Source of the DNA: an uncultured Porphyromonadaceae bacterium
Lineage (GTDB): Bacteria > Bacteroidota > Bacteroidia > Bacteroidales > Muribaculaceae
Direction: 5' to 3'
DNA length: 64,000 nucleotides
NCBI GenBank assembly: GCA_937892215.1
Contig: CALAVE010000080.1
Span: forward strand, 1 to 64,000
Part shown: positions 8,628 through 18,424 of the stretch, piece after piece
Layout: every line of letters starts with the position of its first letter
Position numbering within the stretch: position 1 is the first letter of the stretch
Program-made: the position numbers and the translations under genes
The notes under the pieces: generated by a model
Seen by the model: only the letters and a program-made list of their open reading frames with translations
Databases searched by the model: none
What the model was told of the DNA's origin: nothing

Positions 8628-9638
8628 TTAGGGTCTCATAAAGTCTGCGTCTGCATCTGCAGCGGTAATTATGGATGTGCATCCATCAAGTGATTTAAAA
8701 TGGCCTTTTGCGAAAAAGTCTGTTTGCCGTTTAATACATAATGGATTGCGTGAAAACTTTTTTTCGACGATTTTATCGTTGCTAAGCCATATTATGGCTC
8801 CCATTAAGTTGGTTCTGGCTATTTTTCTTGCTGCCTTGAATATTAATTCAATTTCCTTCTTATCCTTCCTATTATATCTGAAATCTACAAGAAACAATGC
8901 TTTAATTCCATGAAACAGGGTCTCTCTCAACACAAAATAGCATACGTTCGCTTGCTCGTTATGTGAATCACGCAATAAATACAGCAAATATTTATGCGTG
9001 TCATTGTTCATAAACCGTTTATTAAGGAATGATTTATCGCGAATAAAATCTATGTCGATACCTTTACACAGATAGCCATCTTGTAAATCAATGTTTTTAG
9101 TGTCCTTTTCAAGTGAGAATATTCGGTCTGTATCCACTTGGATTGTTTCGGGAGCTCTAAATTTTTTCTTTCTTCCAAATCTGTTTTTTAAATATGACGT
9201 GAATATGTAGGGCATGAATAGACAATAGTTGTAACATCCTTCCCAGAATAAAGTCTTGAGTCTCTTTTGAATATCACGATTCACTTCAGACAATCCTATG
9301 CCGAATGCTGAAATCTGTGCAATTCTTACTACAAATTTAAAACCTATTTCATTTCGGTATTCTTCGTCAAGAATTGTATCGTGTCCCCACCGGGTTACTT
9401 CCTCTACTCCTTTTATCTTTACATGAGTATTGTAAAATAAATGGCACCCAACAATCTTGTTTTTTTCATTGATTACAATCAATGGGGAAACACCTACTTC
9501 ATCGGTTACGGCATTATTAATGCAATATCTAATATATTTTTCGCTATAAGATGGGAACTTTTTTCGTAGGTATTCTGTTAATTGCCCCTTATGTTCATCA
9601 GAAAACGAAATTATGTTGCAGCTATTTGATTTTCTCAT
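8628..9638 (-). CDS. GNAT-like acyltransferase
   Basis: This protein has about 336 residues from ATG 9638, which overlaps the upstream GT2 stop as ATGA. The N-terminal half reads like a GNAT fold: SPLIVINEKNKIVGCHLFY is a central hairpin, and WGHDTILDEEYRNEIGFKFVV looks like the strand and pyrophosphate-binding helix. The C-terminal half may be a second GNAT-like copy, as in FemAB-type double-GNAT proteins. It is encoded just before the propeller, carrier protein and ligase genes, so it is the best candidate for the enzyme that moves the carrier-bound acyl group to an amino sugar (inference). Confidence 0.6.
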   Translation of the reverse strand: MRKSNSCNIISFSDEHKGQLTEYLRKKFPSYSEKYIRYCINNAVTDEVGVSPLIVINEKNKIVGCHLFYNTHVKIKGVEEVTRWGHDTILDEEYRNEIGFKFVVRIAQISAFGIGLSEVNRDIQKRLKTLFWEGCYNYCLFMPYIFTSYLKNRFGRKKKFRAPETIQVDTDRIFSLEKDTKNIDLQDGYLCKGIDIDFIRDKSFLNKRFMNNDTHKYLLYLLRDSHNEQANVCYFVLRETLFHGIKALFLVDFRYNRKDKKEIELIFKAARKIARTNLMGAIIWLSNDKIVEKKFSRNPLCIKRQTDFFAKGHFKSLDGCTSIITAADADADFMRP

Positions 9639-10489
9639 CTTTTGTCTTTGATATAGAGTAGGTAGCCTATTGGTTTGAATATCAGGCATGGCCTTTTAGA
9701 TGGCCGCCTGTCTTTTGCGCAATGAAAGTAGAATCGCCAGAAATTTATTGCTCCTCTGATCCTTCTTTTTATGGTAGTAGGACTATTCCATAATTCATAA
9801 TATGTTAATGATGAAGAGACTGGAGATTTTATTCTTATTTCAGTAATCCTGTCGCTTAAACCACCCTCAATATATTCACAGATGCTAATGCATTCATTGT
9901 AATAAAGAAATTTATAGCCTACTTGTGAAATGCGGTATAGTACGATGGCTTCAGGACAGAAATTTTCGCCTTCAATTTCAGGAAAGGGGAAATCTCGTAA
10001 TATATCTGTGCGACAAATCTCAGATATGTCTCCTTTTATTCCAAGAATATGCCTAAACCTGAAAAGGTTGCATTCCAATTGAATAAAATCCACGTCCCCT
10101 CCAATTCTTTTGCCGTTATCGTAGCATTTCATTGCACATACTCCAGCGAATGTTTTGTCGCCAGACACTAGAGAATAATGGTTTATTATGCTACTTATCG
10201 CATTCTCTTTAATATAATCATCACTATCTATAATGAAAAACAATTCCCCTCTAGCTTCTTTTACGCCGCGATTTATAGCCCTGTGCTTGCCTCCATTCTC
10301 CTGTCTGAAGTAGCGGATATCCAGCAAACCTTCTTCCAAGAAACTGCGCACCACAGCCTCAGTGCCGTCTGTGCTACCGTCATCCACCACAATCCATTCA
10401 AAATCCTTGCAAGTCTGTGCTTTCAAGCTATCATATAGCCTCGGTAGCAAATCAGCCCTATTATATGCCGGTGTAAAAACTGTAATCAT
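9635..10489 (-). CDS. Glycosyltransferase family 2 protein
   Basis: This GT-A enzyme of about 284 residues begins MITVFTPAYNRADLLP and carries WIVVDDGSTDGT and the metal-binding IDSDDY (D-x-D-D). I chose ATG 10489, since the upstream in-frame ATG at 10507 overlaps the preceding gene's end and adds a non-family extension. It adds one sugar to the growing repeat unit at the cytoplasmic membrane face. Specificity is unknown. Confidence 0.88.
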   Translation of the reverse strand: MITVFTPAYNRADLLPRLYDSLKAQTCKDFEWIVVDDGSTDGTEAVVRSFLEEGLLDIRYFRQENGGKHRAINRGVKEARGELFFIIDSDDYIKENAISSIINHYSLVSGDKTFAGVCAMKCYDNGKRIGGDVDFIQLECNLFRFRHILGIKGDISEICRTDILRDFPFPEIEGENFCPEAIVLYRISQVGYKFLYYNECISICEYIEGGLSDRITEIRIKSPVSSSLTYYELWNSPTTIKRRIRGAINFWRFYFHCAKDRRPSKRPCLIFKPIGYLLYIKDKR

Positions 10490-10500
10490 AATTAGGAAAC

Positions 10501-11664
10501 TTACCACTTGTAGAACTTATCTTCATCGTACCGATGATCATATTCATAAACTCCAGGAACCCATCCGGCTGGAGCACCATTTGTGAGGAATGTTTTGTAT
10601 GGATATAATAATGTAAGATTGCCCCATTGGAGCAGTATTCGCATAAACAACCCGAAGAAAAGTCCAACCAAGGCAAGATTGTACATCGAGAAGTCTCTGC
10701 GGTTTGTTGCCAAATAGGTGATGGTGGAAATAATACCAATCATATAGAACCACGATATTCGTCCGCCATTTTCCGAGCGCAAGAACAGAAGCAACAGAGC
10801 GCAGAAAATTATTGCCGCATTGCTCATCGTCACTTGCAACTCATCATCTTCGTCAATTTCGTCATAGCGCAGGAATATAAATGTGAGGAATACCACGGCC
10901 TCCAGAATATATTCAAATCTTATTGCACCTTCCTTAGCCTGTTCCACATAGCCCTCGGCGCGACTTATATCCCCCGAAACTTCTCCATAGCCTGAGAACG
11001 CCATTCCTGCAATGTTCGTTGCCCCCACCAGAGCGCAGCCGATAAGAATAACTATCACCGATGAGCTGTTAAACTTCTTTACCGGGACAAAATACATTGG
11101 CAGCAGCACCAACGCCGAGTTGTGGAATGAGAACGCCAGAAGCACAATTGCGAAAAAATGCCATGGTTTTCGCCGCGCCGCGTATTCAAATGCCATCCAC
11201 CCGATGGATGCCGCCAGCACCTGCCGCAAGTAGGTGAACGTGAAGAAGAACCACAGCCCCATAAACACCATCACGGCAAACGGATAATTCTCGGTGTAGC
11301 GCATCAGCGACCGGCAAATCAGCGCATAAATAATCACCGTTACTATAAAGATGAAGATATAGCGGTTGTGAGTAACAAATGTGATAACGTAATTCAGTGC
11401 GCAGTAGCCAAACTCCTCCCCATAATAGTCATAAATGGCCAATGGTGGCATAAATGCCTTGTGCGGCTCATCAATAAAGCACAACGAATCGAACAGCACA
11501 CCGTAGATATATCGGTCATATCCCCCGAGCATATCAGCCAAGCCAACGAACAGAGCAAGGAATACCATCATTCCGATTAGCCAGTTTCGGCTCTGCTCAT
11601 CATTCTTGTAAGTGCTAAGATATGATATCAGCGTAACTACAAATATCGCTATGTACAGAAGCAT
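10501..11664 (-). CDS. EpsG family polysaccharide polymerase-like membrane protein
   Basis: This 387-residue protein has about ten to twelve predicted membrane segments and the loop-rich look of the EpsG family, which replaces Wzy in many Bacteroidota and Firmicutes clusters. The opening hydrophobic helix, the MLGGYDRYIYG stretch (GGYD) and the central TFTYLRQVLAASIGW (the F-x-x-x-R-Q-x-x-A motif) are typical. It is the only polymerase candidate in the operon, so it probably links flipped repeat units in the periplasm, together with the Wzx-like flippase at 17168-18424. Confidence 0.82.
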   Translation of the reverse strand: MLLYIAIFVVTLISYLSTYKNDEQSRNWLIGMMVFLALFVGLADMLGGYDRYIYGVLFDSLCFIDEPHKAFMPPLAIYDYYGEEFGYCALNYVITFVTHNRYIFIFIVTVIIYALICRSLMRYTENYPFAVMVFMGLWFFFTFTYLRQVLAASIGWMAFEYAARRKPWHFFAIVLLAFSFHNSALVLLPMYFVPVKKFNSSSVIVILIGCALVGATNIAGMAFSGYGEVSGDISRAEGYVEQAKEGAIRFEYILEAVVFLTFIFLRYDEIDEDDELQVTMSNAAIIFCALLLLFLRSENGGRISWFYMIGIISTITYLATNRRDFSMYNLALVGLFFGLFMRILLQWGNLTLLYPYKTFLTNGAPAGWVPGVYEYDHRYDEDKFYKW

Positions 11665-11673
11665 CTCCTCAAG

Positions 11674-12867
11674 TTATTTAAATATCTCAAAAAACTCAGC
11701 CGCAACCTTCGATTTGCTGTGTTCTAACAGCACAGCATCCCTTCCGGCTTCAGCCATCTGCTCATATTTTCCGCGATGCTCGATGATATCTTTCAGCACC
11801 GCAACAACATCGTTCGCATTCTCATAAACAACGCAACTTTTCCCTGTTTCCACCGCGATGTTTTCCATCGCGTATGGCGTGCCTATAACCAACAAGCCGT
11901 TGGCCAACGCGTCCAGCACCTTACCTTTCGTCCCCGTGCCAAGCGACAGCGGATTAATCTGGATGTCGTGTCGAGTAATCTCTTTAATATAGTCGGGAGC
12001 GAAACTTATTAGTTCCGCCTTCCAGCCATGTTCTAAAAGTCGGTTATAGTGTGACTCCCACCCTTTACCAAGAATAGTGATTTCAAAGCTGTCGCGAACA
12101 TCTGAGTCGGTACTGCACAGGGCTTCAACTAACTCATCCCCAGCTTGCCACGAATACAGGTCATAACGCCCGGCAATTAGTAACTTAATACGTGGTTCGC
12201 CAAACTTAACCACCTTTGCAGGTGAGGCAATCTCATAGTGTGGATGCCTGATGAACCGCACTTCCAAATTAGGGTTGATGCGGTTAAGGAATCGCTTGTC
12301 CTCCATGCCAACGGTGTGAAAAGTAACATTCTCGCATGGGTAATCTTGCTCCATCTTGTAATATTTGCGGTAGTTCAGCATCACCTTGATAAACTCGCGG
12401 GTATTGCCCACAGTCAGGTTCAGTGATAGTCGTCGGTAAAAGTGGAATGTGTAGCAATCTGCTATTGTAAAAACAGTCTTGTAGCCTGGCAGTTGCCTGA
12501 TTATTTCCGACAATTCCTGACCGTAGAACCACAACGCATCAGGCTTAAGAGTATGTACTTCCCCTATAGTGACACCGCTAATTCTGGCATAGTTGTAAAT
12601 AGGATACTTAAGGAAAATCCTAACAAACTTAAGCCATGGCGAAAGCACACTCCGTATCCATCGCTGGAAATCAAGCAGGTGGATTTCCAACTTCAACTCT
12701 TTCTCCACCATGGCTATCTCCTCAGCCGTCAGATGATTATTGTTGAAACTATAAATAATCACCTCGGTGTCTTTGGGACGTGCTGCGAGCAAATGATATG
12801 GATGACCAGATGGCCCCCCACGGTTCTCCTTGTATGGTGTAACTATCGAAAAAAATACAATCCTCAT
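11674..12867 (-). CDS. Glycosyltransferase (GT-B fold, GT4-like)
   Basis: This 397-residue protein begins MRIVFFSIVTPYKENRGG. It has a donor-domain pattern, KLLIAGRYDLYSWQAGDE followed by DIQINPLSLGTGTKGKVLDALANG, that resembles GT4-type nucleotide-sugar binding, although the classic E-x7-E is replaced by a G-T-K-G-K-x-L-D-A version. Its start overlaps the stop of the HddC-GmhB gene by four bases. That coupling makes a heptosyltransferase role possible, but this is inference. Confidence 0.75.
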   Translation of the reverse strand: MRIVFFSIVTPYKENRGGPSGHPYHLLAARPKDTEVIIYSFNNNHLTAEEIAMVEKELKLEIHLLDFQRWIRSVLSPWLKFVRIFLKYPIYNYARISGVTIGEVHTLKPDALWFYGQELSEIIRQLPGYKTVFTIADCYTFHFYRRLSLNLTVGNTREFIKVMLNYRKYYKMEQDYPCENVTFHTVGMEDKRFLNRINPNLEVRFIRHPHYEIASPAKVVKFGEPRIKLLIAGRYDLYSWQAGDELVEALCSTDSDVRDSFEITILGKGWESHYNRLLEHGWKAELISFAPDYIKEITRHDIQINPLSLGTGTKGKVLDALANGLLVIGTPYAMENIAVETGKSCVVYENANDVVAVLKDIIEHRGKYEQMAEAGRDAVLLEHSKSKVAAEFFEIFK

Positions 12868-14171
12868 TTTAATATCTCCATAATAGCGTTGAGTAGGGCG
12901 GCAGGCTCATTTCTGCCGATTGACAGACTTAACTTGCATCCTGCACGTTCACCGGCTTCAATGTCCTTCTCTCTATCGCCAATCATAATTGATTCAGATA
13001 AGTCAATATTGAAATCGGCTGCCGCCTTTCGCAGCAGTCCGTCATTTGGCTTTCGGCAGTCGCAATCTATTTTGTATTCAGGACGTTCCCCCTCAAAACC
13101 TTTATCGGGATGGTGAGGACAATAATATATTGCGTCAAGATATGCCCCCTCCTGTCCCAGTAATGTTTCCATCTTATCGTGAATCTCGCGAAGTTTGTCG
13201 AATGTACATTCTCCCCGCGCAATAACTGGCTGATTGGTGCACACCACAGCCAGGTACTCGCTCTGGTTTATCATCCTAATCGCTTTTGCTGCTCCCTCAA
13301 TCAGCTCAAAGTCTTCTGCATCGGTCAGAAATCCTTTTTCAATATTTATTGTACCATCACGATCCAGAAACACAGCCTTCTGACGTCGCTCTAAATTGCG
13401 AGCATTAATTTTGCCACTTAATAGGTCGCGCTCTACTTCATGGAATCGCTCTGGCGTACCCATATCCTTTATGTATTCAGTGGTGTGGTATGCGAATATC
13501 TTTCCACTTGCGATATTTGGCTTCAGCATGTCGCGGTCCAAATCCACTTTGTCGGGGTTCTCGGGATGTCGAGGTACAAAATTTTGTCTTACGTGCTCAA
13601 TGAGTTTGGGCGAGATAATCTCTACTCCGGCATTCACCAAATTGCGATAAACCACGCGCTCATCCTCCTTGTTAATCCACTTTGTAACCCTGTGTGTCTC
13701 TATCGGAAATCCACCTGCCTGTTGTGGCTCAAGAGTCTCTGTCATAAGTATAGAACTGTCGAACGGGTGATCGTTAGGATGAACCATGAGGCTCGCCCAT
13801 GCTTCGTTCTCATTGTGGAATGTGATGAAGCGCTCAAAGTCCACATCCATCATCAAGTCACCACACATCAGCACAAAATCTTCGCTAAGACCATTCATCT
13901 TTAGCAACGCACCGGCAGTCCCCAGTGGCGAGAGTTCTTCATAATAACTTATGTTTACTCCAAACTGAGCTCCATCGCCAAAGTGTTCTTTGATTACGTG
14001 CCCTAAATGCCCTATAACTAACGTGATATCTGTTAATCCGCAATGACGCAGATTCTCAATCTGATACTCAAGTATAGGCTTGCCGCACACTCGTATCATC
14101 GGCTTAGGCACATCACTTGCCACTGATGCTATGCGGGTACCCCTCCCGCCGGCCATTATTATAGCCTTCAT
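12864..14171 (-). CDS. Fused heptose-1-phosphate guanylyltransferase and heptose-1,7-bisphosphate phosphatase
   Basis: This 435-residue protein has two enzymes in one chain. Residues 1-235 are a sugar-1-phosphate nucleotidyltransferase (MKAIIMAGGRGTRI, KPMIRVCGKPIL), the HddC type. Residues about 262-435 are a HAD phosphatase of the GmhB type, with FLDRDGTIN, VVCTNQPVIARG, the zinc-loop cysteines and histidine in CPHHPDKG and CDCRKPNDG, and MIGDREKDIEAGERAGC. Known GmhB enzymes remove the 7-phosphate and HddC makes GDP-D-glycero-D-manno-heptose. With the HddA-like kinase next door, three of the four pathway steps are here. The sedoheptulose-7-phosphate isomerase (GmhA) is not in the window. 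Confidence 0.88.
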   Translation of the reverse strand: MKAIIMAGGRGTRIASVASDVPKPMIRVCGKPILEYQIENLRHCGLTDITLVIGHLGHVIKEHFGDGAQFGVNISYYEELSPLGTAGALLKMNGLSEDFVLMCGDLMMDVDFERFITFHNENEAWASLMVHPNDHPFDSSILMTETLEPQQAGGFPIETHRVTKWINKEDERVVYRNLVNAGVEIISPKLIEHVRQNFVPRHPENPDKVDLDRDMLKPNIASGKIFAYHTTEYIKDMGTPERFHEVERDLLSGKINARNLERRQKAVFLDRDGTINIEKGFLTDAEDFELIEGAAKAIRMINQSEYLAVVCTNQPVIARGECTFDKLREIHDKMETLLGQEGAYLDAIYYCPHHPDKGFEGERPEYKIDCDCRKPNDGLLRKAAADFNIDLSESIMIGDREKDIEAGERAGCKLSLSIGRNEPAALLNAIMEILK

Positions 14172-14186
14172 AATCTCCCCTGTCTT

Positions 14187-15212
14187 TTAATATATTTTCC
14201 AGCCATGAGCACCACCTTCAGTAAACTGGAAGGGCATGACGATACCCCCAAGGGATTTTAAAGATTTCTCTACTTCTTTCTTTCTAGTCGGTTCGACCAC
14301 GAACATAATAAACCCCCCACCACCTGCACCTGAAACCTTACCTGCCTTGGCGCCAGAAGCCATGGCGACATCCATAGCCTCCTGAATCATAGGATTGCTG
14401 ATATGGGTTGCCATTCTCTTCTTATTCTCCCAACCTGAGCGGAGAATATCTGCAAAGCCATCTACATCACCTTTTAATATTGCCAGTTTCATGTCAACAG
14501 CACTCTGTTTAATCAGATGCATCGCCTCAACAGCATCATTCTTACCTTCCGAGGTGTTCTTTTTTTGTTCGTCAATAATCTTTGCACTTTCTCGGGATGC
14601 CCCCGTGAAATACAACAACATAGAAGCTTCCAGTTCATCAGCTATCCACCGCTTAATTTTCAGCGGATTCACAATCACCATGTCATCCTGGAGGAACTCT
14701 ATATAGTTGAATCCACCGAATGCCGCGGCATATTGATCCTGTTTGCCACCTGATAGTTTCAAGTCCTTGCGCTCCACCTCGTAGGCCAGTCGCGCTATTT
14801 CATAGTCTCCAAGCGGAAGACTGAGCCATTCAATGAACGCCTTAAGGATGCACACCACCATCGTTGATGAAGTTCCCAACCCGGAACCGGCAGGAGCGTC
14901 ATTGTAAGTGGTGATGTTGAAAGATAGAGGATTTAATTGAAATTCCGCTACTACACGGTTGTAGACACCCTTAATCAAAGAGGCTTTTCCGTCAATCTCC
15001 AGATGTTTAGCACTTAAAATCGATTGCTGCGTACCTGAGTCAATCGAATTTATGGTTATACGGCCATTATCAGTCTCTTCAATCGTGCAATATGCATATA
15101 AGTTTATAGTCGCATTCAGAACCAACCCTCCATATATATCGCTGTAGGGTGAAACATCCGAACCGCCCCCGGCAAGTCCAAGACGTAGCGGCGCTTTGCT
15201 CCTGATAATCAT
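14187..15212 (-). CDS. hddA: D-glycero-D-manno-heptose 7-phosphate kinase (GHMP family)
   Basis: This 341-residue GHMP kinase has MIIRSKAPLRLGLAGGGSD at its N-terminus, the ATP-binding PAGSGLGTSSTM near residue 108 and the C-terminal SGAGGGGFIMF motif. The length and the GLAGGGSD start match HddA, which phosphorylates D-glycero-D-manno-heptose 7-phosphate at C1. It lies 15 bases upstream of the HddC-GmhB fusion, and the two together give the last steps to GDP-heptose. A fucose-kinase-like sugar kinase is the alternative, but the neighbour makes the heptose role much more likely. Confidence 0.85.
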   Translation of the reverse strand: MIIRSKAPLRLGLAGGGSDVSPYSDIYGGLVLNATINLYAYCTIEETDNGRITINSIDSGTQQSILSAKHLEIDGKASLIKGVYNRVVAEFQLNPLSFNITTYNDAPAGSGLGTSSTMVVCILKAFIEWLSLPLGDYEIARLAYEVERKDLKLSGGKQDQYAAAFGGFNYIEFLQDDMVIVNPLKIKRWIADELEASMLLYFTGASRESAKIIDEQKKNTSEGKNDAVEAMHLIKQSAVDMKLAILKGDVDGFADILRSGWENKKRMATHISNPMIQEAMDVAMASGAKAGKVSGAGGGGFIMFVVEPTRKKEVEKSLKSLGGIVMPFQFTEGGAHGWKIY

Positions 15213-16060
15213 AAGTTAACCTTTGAAATTAAAGTTTTATAATATTCTATACCATCCTTCTTGAACAAATTCGGGACATTGCGAATCCCTAAATTCATGG
15301 CATAATATATGCGTGCCATAACATAAGTAGGGTAGGCCATATGCTTTTTTAGGATAATAAAATGACTTCTCATCTTTATCGCCTGCTTGCCTAATGATGG
15401 CGTTAGACTTTTCCCCTCAAGATGGGTTATTTGTGGACGGCTGATAACGTAACTGCTATATCCGGCTTTTTTCATTCTGTATTGCAATTCACCTTCCTCT
15501 CCATATAGAAAGATATGTTCATCAAATCCACCAACTTCCACAAACGCTGCTCTTGGGAAAAACATATTTGCCCCAGAAACGCATTCCACTTCTTTGTCCT
15601 TATAGTCAACAGGTAACTTTTTGCTTATGTGTAAAATGCGTTTGATAAAGTCTTTAATTGTAAAGGCCGGGTAGTAGAAGAAAGAGCAGGCATAGTCTCC
15701 CCCCTCTCCTTGTAGGTAGCATCCGTATATGGATTTTTCATCATGGCATTCAGCATAGTCATAGAATTCTTTGATGGCACTGTTGCGCAAGATTGTGTCA
15801 GAATTAAGCAAAAACACATATTTCCCTTTTGCCACTTCCATCCCTCGGTTGTTCCCATAGCCAAAGCCGTAGTTCTCGTTCAGATAGATGTATTTTAGTC
15901 TATTATCGTTTGAGAAAACCTCTTTTGAACCATCTCTTGACGCATTGTCCACCAGGATAATCTCGTATTTCACCCCTTGGGTCGTCTTTATGATGCTATT
16001 AACGCAATTTTGCGTTAATAGCATTGTGTTGTAGTTAACAATTATAACAGAAACGTCCAT
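15209..16060 (-). CDS. Glycosyltransferase family 2 protein (rhamnosyltransferase-like)
   Basis: This 283-residue GT-A enzyme has VSVIIVNYNTMLLTQNCV, the donor-binding LVDNASRDGS and the metal motif LLNSDTIL (the N-x-D form common in WbbL-like rhamnosyltransferases). The acceptor-side motif FLYGEEGELQYRMKKAGY is also typical. Its stop overlaps the ATG of the kinase gene by four bases (ATGA). It likely adds a deoxyhexose or similar sugar to the repeat unit. Confidence 0.87.
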   Translation of the reverse strand: MDVSVIIVNYNTMLLTQNCVNSIIKTTQGVKYEIILVDNASRDGSKEVFSNDNRLKYIYLNENYGFGYGNNRGMEVAKGKYVFLLNSDTILRNSAIKEFYDYAECHDEKSIYGCYLQGEGGDYACSFFYYPAFTIKDFIKRILHISKKLPVDYKDKEVECVSGANMFFPRAAFVEVGGFDEHIFLYGEEGELQYRMKKAGYSSYVISRPQITHLEGKSLTPSLGKQAIKMRSHFIILKKHMAYPTYVMARIYYAMNLGIRNVPNLFKKDGIEYYKTLISKVNL

Positions 16061-16067
16061 TAAGCAG

Positions 16068-17168
16068 TCATTTAATGCGTAGATATTTTATCCTCTCGCA
16101 TGCAGTTCCTAAAAGTAATGACGTGGTTATTGAGAAAAAGGCATAAAGGGTTATCCAAAACCAGTTATTGTATTCATCAATCACAGGATGGCATCCTATC
16201 ATTTTACAATTAAGGTCATAAAGAATGGTTTTAAGATATGAAACCGGCTTGAACATTATGAAGTGAAACGTTAAAATGTAAAATGTCTTGTTACCGATAT
16301 GAATCAAACCTTTTGTTAGATAGTTGTCAGATTTATTTAACCATTGGCTTACATGATATATGATTATAAAACCTGCTAATCCGGAGAATACTAGCGAAAT
16401 GCAATCAAATTCATTCGCGCCGGCAACCATCTTCCCAGGATAGATAACGATGCAAGAGATTAGCGATAAAGTGCTTAAAATTAAAATTCGATTATCCATT
16501 AATAATCCCCTGTCTCTTGCTCGTGCAATTAAATAGCCTGCGCCCACGAAAGTGACGCTAAGTATGTCTCTAAAGCCGCCTTGAGGCCACAAAGGAATAT
16601 TTATTCCAAAATATGATTTTATTAATGCAATTCCCCAAAAAACAGAAGCGATAATGGCAATACTGACCGTAGCATTTTGTAACTTCATGTTTAGCAACAT
16701 TGAACACACACATAAAAAAATTGAACCTACAAATAGAGCACGCATAAACCAGTATGCCCCCAAATGAAAGCCTTCATAGTGCTCCATTCTTATTGCTATA
16801 TCAATAGCATATAGTGCAATCTGTTTTGTTGAATATGCGGCGGTGCCAATGCCTTGATAGCCAAACTCATTGTTCAGAATCCCACAAAAATAGAACACAT
16901 TGTGCAACAATAAAAAGATTAAACTCCATTTTAAAAAAGGAAAATAGAGCCCTCGTATTTTTTTCTTTATGAACGTCCTACAGTCATTTAAGTATTCTGC
17001 TCTGAAGAAAAAACCACTTGCAATTAGGAACAATGGCATGTGGAAAGTGTAGATGATTGTACGGACATAAAGATAACTCTGTGGTTGAGTTACTGATGCA
17101 TGACCTAATACAACTAGGATAATGCCAATTCCTTTAAGTATTGATATACTCGTGTCTCTCTGGCTCAT
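16068..17168 (-). CDS. Acyltransferase family 3 membrane protein
   Basis: This 366-residue protein has about ten membrane helices and the acyltransferase-3 N-terminal pattern RDTSISILKGIGIILVVLGH with the key His, followed by FHMPLFLIASGFFF. The family moves acetyl or other short acyl groups across the membrane onto surface sugars. It is the only such enzyme in the operon and probably O-acetylates the repeat unit. Its ATG at 17168 overlaps the end of the flippase gene by one base. Confidence 0.85.
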   Translation of the reverse strand: MSQRDTSISILKGIGIILVVLGHASVTQPQSYLYVRTIIYTFHMPLFLIASGFFFRAEYLNDCRTFIKKKIRGLYFPFLKWSLIFLLLHNVFYFCGILNNEFGYQGIGTAAYSTKQIALYAIDIAIRMEHYEGFHLGAYWFMRALFVGSIFLCVCSMLLNMKLQNATVSIAIIASVFWGIALIKSYFGINIPLWPQGGFRDILSVTFVGAGYLIARARDRGLLMDNRILILSTLSLISCIVIYPGKMVAGANEFDCISLVFSGLAGFIIIYHVSQWLNKSDNYLTKGLIHIGNKTFYILTFHFIMFKPVSYLKTILYDLNCKMIGCHPVIDEYNNWFWITLYAFFSITTSLLLGTACERIKYLRIK

Positions 17169-18424
17169 TAGATAATCTTATAAAGTTTGCGCGAGTATAA
17201 ATATATAAGCGTGGTCTCAAGACATGAGGAAATCATACTGACATAGGCTGTCATGATAACAGAATAACGGGTTAACCACAACGATAATATAAAATGGACA
17301 ATAGAGACTGAGAAAGTCATAAACATCAGCTCCTTGGTCTTCTTATAATAGAATATATAATTACAGAATTGTAGATAAACGCACTGGAAAAAAGCGCCCA
17401 TCGTTAACGGGAATAGATAGGCTATTGCATCCTTGTATTGTGGAAAAGCTAAAGGGAAAAGTACAATGCAAATTAGATTTAGCGCCAAGGTAACTATAGC
17501 AAAGAATCCAATCATTATTATTGTCTGTTTGCGCAATTTTTCCTTTGCGCCTTCGGCATCCTCAGCAAGACTTTTGAAAATATATGCTGAGTTTGATTTG
17601 TTGAAAGCTGCACCGATGGAATAAATAATTGTTGAGAATGTGGCCGAAAAACTGAATAGACCCACTTGGGTAGTTGTGAAGAAACCATTGATAATATATC
17701 GGTCTAATCCTTGTCTCAACCAACCATTAATCATATGTGGAATTAGTGGTATGCCAAAAAGTAGAGATTCTTTAAACTGTACCCTTTGGGGGACCACTCT
17801 TTGCAAATACCCTTTCGTTATTAGCAAATAGATACTAACCACAAAAAAGATTGTCGCAATCAGGGCATTTGAATAAATGCGTCCAAGCCAATCCTGCCCA
17901 AGCGTTATTACTAGGAATAACGTTGCTGAGATATTTAAAATAGTGGATATGGTGGAAATAATGCAATAAGATATTACTTTGTCCTCGAGGCGATAAATGT
18001 CTAATAATATGTTATATAAAAGTGTTGTGGCACAGGTGTATATGCATAAAAACTGGAGTTTGTACTCTATACCAGAATATTGTTCTAGAAATGAATGGAA
18101 GAATAAGGCTACAAGACATAATATTACACTCATGGCTAATGTGCAAAGCATAACCACATTAATGTAACGCGACAATATCTTTTTCTTTACCCGGTAAAAA
18201 TTAACACTTATAAATCCACTGGTGGAAAGACATATCAGCACAGAAACAATGTTGATTCCTGTGTAGTATAAATTTAATTTGCCGAATGAATCAGGTAGAA
18301 TATACCAAGATAAAACAATAAGAAGCAAAAAATTCAATCCCTGATTCAAGAAAGAGAAGAATGTGAAGATGCTTCCGTTTAGGAAGTTTTTATTGTGAAG
18401 TGTTTTTGATAGAATACGAGACAT
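17168..18424 (-). CDS. Wzx-like oligosaccharide flippase
   Basis: This 418-residue protein has twelve or more predicted membrane segments and a composition typical of the MOP/polysaccharide-transport superfamily. It starts with a basic amphipathic segment, then FLNGSIFTFFSFLNQGLNF. LLFGIPLIPHMINGWLRQGLDRYII in the second half is the typical RfbX/Wzx TM7-8 region. It would move the lipid-linked repeat unit to the periplasmic face. It sits one base from both neighbours, and the gene is strongly AT-rich. Confidence 0.85.
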   Translation of the reverse strand: MSRILSKTLHNKNFLNGSIFTFFSFLNQGLNFLLLIVLSWYILPDSFGKLNLYYTGINIVSVLICLSTSGFISVNFYRVKKKILSRYINVVMLCTLAMSVILCLVALFFHSFLEQYSGIEYKLQFLCIYTCATTLLYNILLDIYRLEDKVISYCIISTISTILNISATLFLVITLGQDWLGRIYSNALIATIFFVVSIYLLITKGYLQRVVPQRVQFKESLLFGIPLIPHMINGWLRQGLDRYIINGFFTTTQVGLFSFSATFSTIIYSIGAAFNKSNSAYIFKSLAEDAEGAKEKLRKQTIIMIGFFAIVTLALNLICIVLFPLAFPQYKDAIAYLFPLTMGAFFQCVYLQFCNYIFYYKKTKELMFMTFSVSIVHFILSLWLTRYSVIMTAYVSMISSCLETTLIYLYSRKLYKII

